Assembly (NCBI RefSeq): GCF_009377235.1
Contig: NZ_VMNX01000066.1
Span: 1 to 41,383 of the forward strand
Source of the DNA: Streptomyces acidicola
GTDB taxonomy: Bacteria > Actinomycetota > Actinomycetes > Streptomycetales > Streptomycetaceae
Direction: 5' to 3'
DNA length: 41,383 bases
Both the position numbers and the translations under genes were made by a program. The number at the start of each line of letters is the position of its first letter. Within the stretch, counting starts at the first letter, position 1. Below are positions 6,813 to 14,116 of this stretch, piece by piece. The notes under the pieces are model-generated. The model was given only the letters and a program-made list of their open reading frames with translations. It was not told the origin of the DNA and searched no databases.

Positions 6813-8258
6813 ATGAGGTCACCGGAGCAGCTGATCACCACCGATCCCGCACCCACGCCGGCCCGTCGCTGGTACCGCGGGATCGGGGCCCAGATCGCCG
6901 TCGCCATGGCGCTGGGCGTCGCCGTCGGGTTCCTGTTCCCCGGCTTCGCCGTCGATCTGAAGATCGTCGGGGATCTCTTCCTCGCCCTGGTCAAAGCGGG
7001 CGTCGCCCCGCTCGTGTTCTTCACCGTCGTCATGGGCATCGCGTCGGCGGGCGACCTGAGGAAGGCGAGCCGCATCGGCTTCCTGGCGCTGGTGTACTTC
7101 GAGATCGTCTCGACCCTCGCGCTCGTCATCGGCCTGGTCGCGGCGAACGTCCTGGACGTCGGCAAGGGTGTGGGCTCCACCGCCGCGGTCACCGGCGACG
7201 CGCCCCCGGTCCAGGAGGGCGAGCACGGCTTCACCGCCTTCCTCAAGGGCATCGTCCCCGACAATTTCGTCGGCGCGTTCTCCTCCGGCCAACTGCTTCA
7301 GGTCGTGGTCCTGGCCGTCCTGTTCGGCATCGGCCTGCTGAGCCTGAAGCGCTCTCTGCAGGTCCAGGTCAACAAGGGCCTGGAAGTCATCTCCGAGGCG
7401 TTCTTCGCCTTCGTCAACATCGTCATGAAGCTCGCCCCGGTCGGCGCCTTCGGCGCCATCGCCTACTCCGTCGGCGCGAACGGCAGCAGCATGCTCCTGG
7501 CCCTGGCCGAACTGGTCCTTCAGTACTGGGCAGTCGTGGCCCTGTTCATCGGCGCCGTCCTCGGCCTGGTCTGCCTGCTGGCCGGCTTCAACATCTGGCG
7601 CATCCTGCAGTACGTGCGCGTCGAGATGGTCCTGGTCCTCGGCACGGCGTCCTCCGAGTCCGCGCTGCCCGGCCTCCTCAAGAAGCTCACCAGGATCGGC
7701 TGTTCGCAGCAGACCGTCGGTCTCGTCGTGCCGACCGGCTATGCCTTCAACCTCGACGGCACCTCGCTCTACATGGCCATCTGCACCATGTTCGTCGCCA
7801 ATGCCTACGGCATCGACATGAGCATCCCCCAGCAGTTGGGACTGCTGCTCATCATGCTGCTCACCTCGAAGGGAGCGGCCACCGTCTCCGGCGGCACCTT
7901 CGTCGTCTTCGCCTCCACCGTCGCCGCCACCGGCTACCTCCCGGTCGAAGGCGTGGCCATCCTCTTCGGCGTCTACCGCCTGATGTCCATGGCCACGGCC
8001 TTCTGCAACACCTTCGGCAACGTCGTCGCCACCTTCGTGATCGCCAAATGGTCCAAGGAGATGGACACCGACAAGGTCAACCGCGCTCTCGCCGACCCCA
8101 AGGCCTTCCTCGCCCAGTCGGAACAGGACGGCATCCCGGATGGCATCCCGGCCGAGGACCGGACCACCACTCCCGTAACCGAGGACCGGACCACCGCCCC
8201 CGTAACCGAAGACCGGACCACCACCCCCGTAACCGCCGCCACCCCCACGCAGAAGTGA
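6813..8258 (+). CDS. DAACS-family dicarboxylate:cation symporter (DctA-like)
   Basis: A polytopic membrane carrier of about 481 residues, homologous to DctA/GltP proteins that import C4-dicarboxylates or acidic amino acids with H+ or Na+. Family motifs are clear: LGTASSESALP in the first re-entrant loop region and VPTGYAFNLDGTSLYM in the following transport-core helix. An ATG at 6789 lies inside the operator and has no ribosome site; the ATG at 6813 has AAGGA nine bases upstream, so I use 6813. The hydrophilic C-terminus has three 9-residue repeats (EDRTTTPVT type). The lyase gene begins eight bases after the stop, so the two are co-transcribed and the carrier probably imports the lyase substrate. 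Confidence 0.92.
   Translation: MRSPEQLITTDPAPTPARRWYRGIGAQIAVAMALGVAVGFLFPGFAVDLKIVGDLFLALVKAGVAPLVFFTVVMGIASAGDLRKASRIGFLALVYFEIVSTLALVIGLVAANVLDVGKGVGSTAAVTGDAPPVQEGEHGFTAFLKGIVPDNFVGAFSSGQLLQVVVLAVLFGIGLLSLKRSLQVQVNKGLEVISEAFFAFVNIVMKLAPVGAFGAIAYSVGANGSSMLLALAELVLQYWAVVALFIGAVLGLVCLLAGFNIWRILQYVRVEMVLVLGTASSESALPGLLKKLTRIGCSQQTVGLVVPTGYAFNLDGTSLYMAICTMFVANAYGIDMSIPQQLGLLLIMLLTSKGAATVSGGTFVVFASTVAATGYLPVEGVAILFGVYRLMSMATAFCNTFGNVVATFVIAKWSKEMDTDKVNRALADPKAFLAQSEQDGIPDGIPAEDRTTTPVTEDRTTAPVTEDRTTTPVTAATPTQK
8154..8234 (+). repeat. Three 27-bp tandem repeats in the symporter C-terminus
   Basis: In-frame 27-bp units at 8154-8180, 8181-8207 and 8208-8234 encode EDRTTTPVT, EDRTTAPVT and EDRTTTPVT. 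The tail is cytoplasmic by family topology and probably variable in length between strains. Confidence 0.9.
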
Positions 8259-8266
8259 GACCCACC

Positions 8267-9619
8267 ATGAGCACGACCGTCTTCGACTCCCTGCTCTTCC
8301 GCGACATGTTCGGCACCCCTGCCATGCGCGAGGTGTTCAGCGACACCGCCTACATCCAGCGCATCATCGACACCGAGACCGCACTCGCCCGCGCCCAGTC
8401 CAAGGTCGGCGTCATCCCCGCCGCGGCGGCCGGGGACATCACCCTCAAGGCCCGTTTCGAGGGCCTGGACCTGGACCGGCTGCGTGCGGAGACCGAGATC
8501 GTCGGCTACCCGGTGCTGCCCATCGTCAAGCAGGTCGCCGACCAGTGCGGCGAAGCCGGCCGCTACCTCCACTGGGGCGCCACCACCCAGGACATCATGG
8601 ACACCGCCGTGATGCTCCAGTGCAAGCAGGGCATCGCTCTGCTCCAGACGCAGCTGGACCAGGTCCGCCACACGCTCCGGGCCCTGGCCGCGGAGCACGT
8701 GGACACCGTCACCGCCGGCCGCACCCACCTCCAGCACGCCCTGCCCGTCACCTTCGGCTACCGCTGCGCCGTCTGGCTCTCGGCCCTCGACCGCCATGCC
8801 GAACGCCTCGAACAGGCCCGCCGACGCGCGCTGATGGTCCAGTTCGGGGGCGCCGCCGGCACGCTCGCCTCCCTGGGTGAAGGACCGGAGGGACTGGCCA
8901 CCCGGGCCGCGCTCGCCGAGGAGCTCGGCCTGCGCGACCCCGCCATCACCTGGCACGTGGCCCGCGACGGACTCGTCGAACTGGTCGGCCTGTTCGCCTC
9001 CGTCGGCGGCTCCCTCGGCAAGATCGCCTGGGACGTGATGATGATGTGCTCCTCCGAGTTCGGAGAACTGGCCGAGCCCTTCGTACCCGGCCGCGGCGCG
9101 AGCTCCACGATGCCGCAGAAGCGCAACCCCATCTCCAGTGAGCTCATGTTCGCGGCCGCCAAGCTGCTCCGGGACAGGTCCTCGACCATGCTGGACGCGA
9201 CGATGCAGGACTTCGAACGCGCCACCGGCCCCTGGCACCTGGAGTGGGCCACCGTGCCGGAGGCCTTCCTGCTCATCGCCGGCTCACTGCACCAGGCCGA
9301 GTTCATGCTCTCCGGCCTGGAGGTCAAGGCCGACAGGATGCGGCAGAACACCCACCTCACCGGCGGCCTCATCGTCGCCGAGGCCGTGATGATGGACGTC
9401 GCCCCCGTCCTGGGACGGAACCAGGCCCACGAGATCGTCTACGACGCCTGCCGTGCGGCCATCGAGACGGGCACCACGCTGGAGGCCGAGCTGCTCGCAC
9501 ACTCCGACCTCGTCCACCATCTCGGCCCTGACCGGATCAAGGAACTCTGCGACCCCGCCCGCTACCTCGGCAGCGCCAAGGCCATGACCCTCAACGTCAT
9601 CCGGCCCGCGACGCACTAG
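8267..9619 (+). CDS. Fumarase/aspartase-superfamily lyase (CMLE/adenylosuccinate-lyase type)
   Basis: A 450-residue member of the fumarase/aspartase superfamily. The three conserved regions are visible: HWGATTQD (about 102-109), GRTHLQHA (about 151-158) and the signature loop SSTMPQKRNPIS (about 279-290), whose serine is the catalytic base. Length and the GRTHLQHA form resemble 3-carboxy-muconate cycloisomerase (PcaB) and adenylosuccinate-lyase-like enzymes. No protocatechuate genes accompany it; instead it follows a dicarboxylate carrier under a GntR regulator. A catabolic C-N or C-O lyase that releases fumarate from an imported succinyl compound fits better than PcaB or PurB, but this is inference. 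The ATG at 8267 lies eight bases after the carrier stop. Confidence 0.85.
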   Translation: MSTTVFDSLLFRDMFGTPAMREVFSDTAYIQRIIDTETALARAQSKVGVIPAAAAGDITLKARFEGLDLDRLRAETEIVGYPVLPIVKQVADQCGEAGRYLHWGATTQDIMDTAVMLQCKQGIALLQTQLDQVRHTLRALAAEHVDTVTAGRTHLQHALPVTFGYRCAVWLSALDRHAERLEQARRRALMVQFGGAAGTLASLGEGPEGLATRAALAEELGLRDPAITWHVARDGLVELVGLFASVGGSLGKIAWDVMMMCSSEFGELAEPFVPGRGASSTMPQKRNPISSELMFAAAKLLRDRSSTMLDATMQDFERATGPWHLEWATVPEAFLLIAGSLHQAEFMLSGLEVKADRMRQNTHLTGGLIVAEAVMMDVAPVLGRNQAHEIVYDACRAAIETGTTLEAELLAHSDLVHHLGPDRIKELCDPARYLGSAKAMTLNVIRPATH

Positions 9620-9625
9620 CCCTGG

Positions 9626-9704
9626 GTGTGCCCTGTGGCCCCGTGGCCCTGTGGCCTTGCGGCCCTCGCCTCGCGCCACAGGGTCACAGGGTCACAGGGC
9701 ACAC
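9626..9704. terminator. Long bidirectional terminator hairpin
   Basis: A 30-base arm at 9626-9655 pairs with 9675-9704, with three non-Watson-Crick positions (two G-U in the plus-strand RNA). It lies between the convergent lyase and DUF4328 genes. Each arm is built of repeated GTGGCCC or CACAGGG units, so the hairpin probably grew by duplication. Confidence 0.85.
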
Positions 9705-9714
9705 CCACGCCGGT

Positions 9715-10422
9715 TCATCCCCGTGCCGCGACGTCCGCGGACTCGGAGGCCCCCGCGGACTCGTCCCGTGCCGTCCGGTCCAGGCGGTCCTGCTGCACCT
9801 TCGTGAGGGTGCGGACGACGAGCGCGCAGGCCACGGCCGCGCCGATGACGGCCGCGTCGGCCGCCAGCAGCAGCCCTACGTCGGTGTAGGCGCGCCCGAT
9901 GACGTCGTCCGTGTCGTCGGCGTAGATCAGGCCCGCCCCGCCGAGCATCCCGGCCAGCCACAGCCCCCACCACCAGTTCACGACGCCCGGCAGCCGCTCG
10001 CCCGGGGCGCTCGCCCGGTGGATGTCCACGACGAGGCCGCGCGGCACCCACAGGTTCATGATGGGCACGATCCAGCCCAGGTACATCCAGGGCCAGATGT
10101 AGCGCGGGCGTTCCCCCGAGAAGGCGCGGGCGTTGTCCCGGACGCGCCACAGCCAGTTCAGGAACATGGCCGCGCAGAGCACCGTGACGGCGTCCCCCAG
10201 AGAACTGACGATGTGGTACCCGTCCTCCAGCGCGGTCGGCGGGCGGTGCTGTCCGCCGCCCTGGTCCATCGGCCCGGCCGCCGGCATGCCCGCCACGGCG
10301 AGCCGTGTGTGCCATACGGCTCGGGCCGCCCAGGCGACGGCCGCCAGGGCGAGGGCCACGACGGCGACGCGGGCGGTACCGCGGACCGGGCGCAGGGGCG
10401 GGTGTGTCGTGTGGCCGTTCAC
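9715..10422 (-). CDS. DUF4328-domain membrane protein
   Basis: A 235-residue integral membrane protein with several hydrophobic segments: VAVVALALAAVAWAARAVW near the N-terminus, then the VTVLCAAMFLNWLWRVRDNA, WPWMYLGWIVPIMNLWVPR and LLLAADAAVIGAAVACALVV regions. The FLNWLWRVRDNA and GWIVPIMNLWVPRGLV stretches are characteristic of the DUF4328 family, common in actinobacteria and of unknown function. The GTG at 10422 has AAGGA seven bases upstream and is preferred over an ATG at 10494 that lacks one. The C-terminal tail is charged and follows the last helix. Neighbouring genes do not suggest a role. Confidence 0.8.
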   Translation of the reverse strand: MNGHTTHPPLRPVRGTARVAVVALALAAVAWAARAVWHTRLAVAGMPAAGPMDQGGGQHRPPTALEDGYHIVSSLGDAVTVLCAAMFLNWLWRVRDNARAFSGERPRYIWPWMYLGWIVPIMNLWVPRGLVVDIHRASAPGERLPGVVNWWWGLWLAGMLGGAGLIYADDTDDVIGRAYTDVGLLLAADAAVIGAAVACALVVRTLTKVQQDRLDRTARDESAGASESADVAARG

Positions 10423-10533
10423 CGGGTCATCCTTGTCCGTGTCATGTCCTCGTAGACGTTGAATCTGTTCCTCCGGATGCAGCGTCAGCCACATTCATGC
10501 ATCCGCACGTCCGCCGCACATGCGACGCACATG

Positions 10534-10574
10534 CGACGAGGGCGGTCGGCCACGGTGGCCGACTGCCCTCGTCG
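10534..10574 (-). terminator. Terminator downstream of the CPBP protease gene
   Basis: Arms of 20 bases at 10534-10553 and 10555-10574 pair with a single mismatch, starting 23 bases past the protease stop. The loop in practice must be a few bases wider. Just beside it GCACATGCGAC is directly repeated (10516-10538). Confidence 0.8.
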
Positions 10575-10596
10575 GTGCGTCGAGCGGGTCGCCTGC

Positions 10597-11562
10597 TCAG
10601 GCCGCCCTGCCCGGCAGCGCACCGTCGCCCGACGCCGACCCGGCCCCGAGCCGCCCCCGGGTGGCGACGAGCACGATGAGGGCCCCCACCAGGGAGCCGA
10701 GCAGGAAGGCGCTGCTCGCGTCCTGGCGGGTCATCCCCGGGAACATGTCCATCGCGGCGATGGAGAAGAAGTTGTTGACTCCGCAGTGCAGCAGCATGAC
10801 CAGCGGCATGCTCCCGCTGGAGCGGTTGAACACCCAGGTCATCACAAAGCTGAAGGCGATCGCGGTGATGACGAACTTCAGCACGTCGACCCAGGTCACG
10901 TCCGGGTAGCCGCCCCACTCGGTCAGGAACAGCGGCAGGTGCCAGACGCCCCACAGCGGGCCGACGATGGCAGTGGCGGCCAGCGGGCCGTAGCGCTCCT
11001 GCAACCGGGGCATGGCGAACTCGCGCCAGCCGGGCTCCTCGGCGAGACCAGTGGTGACCATCTGCCCGATCAGGCCGGGCAGGAACGCGGCCAGCACCAT
11101 GGCGGTCGGCATCGCGGGGCCGCTGTCGGACACCACGGCCGAGGTGATGGTCAGCGCCGCGGGCACCGAGAGGAGAACCACGGCGTACCAGCGCCAGTTG
11201 ACCCGGAACTTGGTCATCCGGCCGCGCCAGGCCCGCAGTCCGGCGCGGCCCTCGGTGAGCCCGGTCAGCAGGAGGGCCGACACGATCGGGCCGAGGTAGC
11301 CGCCGGGCAGGATGCCGAGGAGCTGGGGGGCGGCGCCGGTTCCGGGGAAGGCGAAGTCCCAGACCCCCAGGCCGTTCTGGGACAGCACGTACGGTGTCCA
11401 GGCGGCCCAGCTCAGCACATAGGCCAGCACGAAGAACCAGGTCACGGGGCGGCGGTGGATGCTGCCCCGCAGGCCGGTGGCGCGTTCCTCACGGGCCTTG
11501 GCGGCCTTGGCGGCCTCAACGGCCGGTCCGGTCTCGGTGCTGACGGGTGTTCGGGGGCTCAC
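10597..11562 (-). CDS. CPBP-family intramembrane metalloprotease
   Basis: A multi-spanning membrane protein of about 321 residues with the CPBP (CAAX protease/bacteriocin-processing, ABI) motifs. Motif 1 is EEPGWREFAMPRLQ, motif 2 is WGVWHLPLFLTEW, and motif 3 is LLHCGVNN. These glutamates and histidines are expected to coordinate the catalytic metal inside the membrane. Substrates in actinobacteria are mostly unknown; roles include prenyl-protein or peptide processing and envelope stress. The GTG at 11562 has GAAGGGA upstream at good spacing. The gene lies directly downstream of the response-regulator gene on the same strand, but the 117-base gap holds the 20-bp palindrome at 11652, so it likely has its own promoter controlled by that regulator. 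Confidence 0.88.
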   Translation of the reverse strand: MSPRTPVSTETGPAVEAAKAAKAREERATGLRGSIHRRPVTWFFVLAYVLSWAAWTPYVLSQNGLGVWDFAFPGTGAAPQLLGILPGGYLGPIVSALLLTGLTEGRAGLRAWRGRMTKFRVNWRWYAVVLLSVPAALTITSAVVSDSGPAMPTAMVLAAFLPGLIGQMVTTGLAEEPGWREFAMPRLQERYGPLAATAIVGPLWGVWHLPLFLTEWGGYPDVTWVDVLKFVITAIAFSFVMTWVFNRSSGSMPLVMLLHCGVNNFFSIAAMDMFPGMTRQDASSAFLLGSLVGALIVLVATRGRLGAGSASGDGALPGRAA

Positions 11563-11651
11563 CGTGATGTCCCTTCGGAGGGGGCTGGCTTGACGTGTTA
11601 AGCACATCAGCCCCAGGTCCGGGGGTCATTGCCGTGCGCGCCCCAGGCGGA

Positions 11652-11671
11652 GGTACAGCAGGCTGTACCTC
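11652..11671 (-). promoter_or_regulatory. Response-regulator box upstream of the CPBP gene
   Basis: On the minus strand this reads AGGTACAGCCTGCTGTACCT: a perfect 8-bp inverted repeat with a 4-base spacer. It is identical over all 20 bases, including the spacer, to the box at 13745-13764. It lies about 90 bases upstream of the protease start. Confidence 0.85.
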
Positions 11672-11679
11672 CGGGGTCG

Positions 11680-12351
11680 TCACGCCCGGCGCCGCGCGTC
11701 CTCCAGGTACTGCAGGACGGCGGCCACCCGCCGGTCCACCTGGTCGGCGGGCGACAGGTCGAGCTTGGCGAAGATGCTGCGGATGTGCTTGTGCACGGCG
11801 CCGTCCGTCACGACGAGCCGCTCCGCGATCGCGCTGTTGCCCAGCCCCTCGGCCATCAGGGCGAGGACGTCCCGCTCGCGGGGGCTGAGCCGCTCCAGGC
11901 GGGTGTCCTGGTGGGAGCGGGTGAAGAGCTGGGCGACGACCTCGGGGTCGATGGCGGTGCCGCCGGACGCCACCCGGTCCAGTGCGTCGAGGAACTCCTC
12001 CACCCGCCCGACCCGTTCCTTGAGCAGATAACCGAGGCCGTTCACCCCGCCGGTGAGCAGTTCGGTGGCGAAGGACTGCTCGACGTACGCGGACAGTACG
12101 AGGACGGCCAGGTCGGGGCGGCGGCGCCGGGCCTCGACGGCCGCGCGGACGCCTTCGTCGGTGTGCGTGGGCGGCATCCGTACGTCGAGGATGGCGACGT
12201 CCGGCTTGTGCGCGTCGATGGCGTCCAGGATCCCGTCGGCATCGCCCGCCGTGGCCACCACATCGAGCCCCTCGGCCCGCAGCAGCAGGGCGAGCCCCTC
12301 GCGCAGCAACGGGTCGTCCTCGGCTATCACGATGCGCAGGTCACGATCCAC
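11680..12351 (-). CDS. NarL/LuxR-family response regulator
   Basis: A 223-residue two-component response regulator. The receiver domain starts at LRIVIAEDDPLLREG, with the acidic pocket EDD at about 11-13, the phospho-accepting Asp in AILDVRMPP at about 56, and the conserved Lys in YLLKERV. The C-terminal LuxR-type helix-turn-helix reads LSPRERDVLALMAEG through AVHKHIRSIFAKLDL. The GTG at 12351 overlaps the end of the kinase gene by 11 bases, which implies translational coupling; an in-frame TTG at 12369 is the alternative. It is likely to bind the two 20-bp palindromes at 11652 and 13745 when phosphorylated by the adjacent kinase. Confidence 0.94.
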   Translation of the reverse strand: MDRDLRIVIAEDDPLLREGLALLLRAEGLDVVATAGDADGILDAIDAHKPDVAILDVRMPPTHTDEGVRAAVEARRRRPDLAVLVLSAYVEQSFATELLTGGVNGLGYLLKERVGRVEEFLDALDRVASGGTAIDPEVVAQLFTRSHQDTRLERLSPRERDVLALMAEGLGNSAIAERLVVTDGAVHKHIRSIFAKLDLSPADQVDRRVAAVLQYLEDARRRA

Positions 12352-13672
12352 AGGGAAGATCCACTTCAAGGGTTGTCGGGCCGCCGGGCGGGCTGGTCAC
12401 GCGGAGCGTACCGTCGTGCGCGGCAACGCGACGGCGGATTCCCGTGAGCCCGGAGCCGCCGTCCTCGTCCGCGCCGCCCCGGCCGTCGTCCTCGATACGG
12501 AGGTTCAGCCGGCTGCCGCGGGCACGGACCGTCACCGCGGCCTGTCCGGCGCCGCTGTGCTTGGCGATGTTCGTCAGTGCCTCGGCGACGACGAAGTAGG
12601 CGGTCGCCTCCACGGAGGCGGCGCACCGCTCGGGTGCCTCGACATCGGTACGGCAGGGCACCGCGCTCTCGGCGGCCAGCCCGGACAGCGCGCCGGCCAG
12701 TCCCCGGTCGGCGAGGACCGGGGGCAGGATGCTCCGCGAGACGGTGCGCAGTTCGGCCAGCGCCTGTTCGGCGGCGGACTGGGCGCGTTCGAGGAGTTCG
12801 TCCGCCCCGGCCGGGTCGCGGGCCACCTGGCGGCGGGCGGCCCCGAGCAGGACGGTGACCGTGACGAGCCGGTTCTGGGTGCCGTCGTGCAGCGAACGCT
12901 CGATACGGCGCAGCTCGGTGGCGTGGGCGTCCAGGGCGGCGGCGCGGGTGGCGGTCAACTCCGCGATACGCAGAGAGAGATCGGTGTCGGGGCCGGCCGC
13001 GAGGAGCAGCCGTCCCGGCTGCGCCTGGAGCCGCGCCATACCGGGCGAGAGGCCGAGGATGATGGCGATCCAGCCCACACCGAGCAGGGTCACGGCGAAG
13101 GCTTCCGGCCAGGATTCCGCGGTGCCGAAGCCGATGGACGTGGCGGTCGCGCCGTCGGGCATGAGCTTCCACATCAGCGGGAAGGCCGTGTCGCGCACGG
13201 CGACGAGCGGCAGCAGCGCACCGAGCACGCCGAGCAGCAGCCCCAGGGTGGCGTGCCGGACCAGCCAGCGCAGCTCCCGCCGGGTGGTGGGGTCGACGAG
13301 AGCGAGCCGCAGCTGGGTGGGCGGAGGCTCCGGGGCGACGACCTCGGGGCCGTAACGGGCGAGCCGGGCGCGTTCCCGGCCGGCCAGGGCGTGCAGCGCG
13401 CCCAGCACGCCGGGCACCATCAGCAGCCCCACCCCGACGACGCTCAGCACGGCGGTGACGGCCAGCCAGACCAGCACGAGCAACGCGGTCACAGCCGTAC
13501 CGATCCCGGAGGCGAGCTGTCCGATCGCGCCGCCCGCGTCACTCATGGCCCGCAGGGCAACGTCCTTGAAGCCCGCACCCCCCTCCGGGCCCTGCTCGAC
13601 GTCCCGTTCCCCACCCTGCTCGGGTTCCCGCCGCGCACCCCGCTCGCCGGCCGCGGTGTCCTGTATGGCCAT
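12341..13672 (-). CDS. Sensor histidine kinase (NarL/DesK-like HisKA_3 type)
   Basis: A 443-residue membrane kinase. An acidic/Gly-rich N-terminus precedes hydrophobic segments at about 58-95 and 141-165 and again near 190-208. The dimerisation/phosphoacceptor segment reads ERSLHDGTQNRLV, with His at about 262. The ATPase domain follows with EALTNIAKHS (N box), DDGRGGADEDGGSGLTGI (G boxes) and a final ATP-lid region. It should phosphorylate the response regulator encoded next. Extracellular loops are short, so an intramembrane-sensing mode, as in LiaS/BceS-type kinases next to ABC exporters, is plausible. The ATG at 13672 follows a purine-rich GAGGGAGGGTGAGGG leader. The gene is divergent from the exporter operon. 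Confidence 0.93.
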   Translation of the reverse strand: MAIQDTAAGERGARREPEQGGERDVEQGPEGGAGFKDVALRAMSDAGGAIGQLASGIGTAVTALLVLVWLAVTAVLSVVGVGLLMVPGVLGALHALAGRERARLARYGPEVVAPEPPPTQLRLALVDPTTRRELRWLVRHATLGLLLGVLGALLPLVAVRDTAFPLMWKLMPDGATATSIGFGTAESWPEAFAVTLLGVGWIAIILGLSPGMARLQAQPGRLLLAAGPDTDLSLRIAELTATRAAALDAHATELRRIERSLHDGTQNRLVTVTVLLGAARRQVARDPAGADELLERAQSAAEQALAELRTVSRSILPPVLADRGLAGALSGLAAESAVPCRTDVEAPERCAASVEATAYFVVAEALTNIAKHSGAGQAAVTVRARGSRLNLRIEDDGRGGADEDGGSGLTGIRRRVAAHDGTLRVTSPPGGPTTLEVDLPCGS

Positions 13673-13701
13673 ACGCCCTCACCCTCCCTCGGTCGCGAAC
13701 G

Positions 13702-13731
13702 ACCCTATGCAGCGGGCGAGTTGGCCGTCAG
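13702..13731 (-). promoter_or_regulatory. Putative kinase/regulator promoter
   Basis: On the minus strand CTGACG (13726-13731) is separated by 18 bases from TAGGGT (13702-13707), a plausible vegetative Streptomyces promoter. The 20-bp regulator box begins 14 bases upstream of the -35 hexamer, a position that suits activation. Confidence 0.55.
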
Positions 13732-13744
13732 TCCGGGAGCCGGA

Positions 13745-13764
13745 AGGTACAGCCTGCTGTACCT
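13745..13764 (+). promoter_or_regulatory. Response-regulator box between kinase and exporter operons
   Basis: AGGTACAGCCTGCTGTACCT is identical to the minus-strand box at 11652-11671. It lies between the divergent kinase (13672) and exporter (13862) operons. A TAGCGT hexamer at 13810-13815 could be the exporter -10 box, which puts the palindrome about 67 bases upstream of the expected transcription start. Confidence 0.88.
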
Positions 13765-13861
13765 CGGACCGGGCGGGCTGCGGGATCGGCCGGGAGGGGC
13801 CCCGATCCGTAGCGTCGGTGACGACAGCCGACGAGGAACGAACCGAGCAGAGGAAGCCCCC

Positions 13862-14116
13862 ATGGCCGGCACCCACACGGACGCGGACCCCTACCGCCTC
13901 ACCGCCGCCGACAGCACTCCCGGCACGGCGTCGCCCGCCGTCTCCCGCGGGGACGTCGCCCGGACGCTGCTGTGGATACTCCTGGTGATCAGCGTGGTCG
14001 CCAACACGGTCGCCTCGATCGGCGGTGCCGACCTCTGGGTGCACCTGGCCTGCGGTGTCGTCACCGCCCTCTGCGCGGGCACCCTCGCCGTGCGCGGTCT
14101 GCGGGGACGTCGATGA
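13862..14116 (+). CDS. Small membrane protein, first gene of the ABC exporter operon
   Basis: An 84-residue protein with a polar N-terminus (about 30 residues) and two hydrophobic helices, TLLWILLVISVVANTVASI and WVHLACGVVTALCAGTLAV, ending in RGLRGRR. I do not recognise a named family. The ATG at 13862 has GAGGAAG upstream. Its stop TGA overlaps the start ATG of the ABC ATPase gene (ATGA at 14113-14116), so the two are translationally coupled. Small two-helix proteins in this position may be accessory subunits of the exporter, or may tie it to the sensor kinase; both are inference. Confidence 0.8.
   Translation: MAGTHTDADPYRLTAADSTPGTASPAVSRGDVARTLLWILLVISVVANTVASIGGADLWVHLACGVVTALCAGTLAVRGLRGRR

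Noticed and set aside
8267..9619. Assignment of the lyase as PcaB of the protocatechuate pathway
   Set aside because: No other pca genes are nearby, and it is coupled to a dicarboxylate carrier; only the superfamily is secure.
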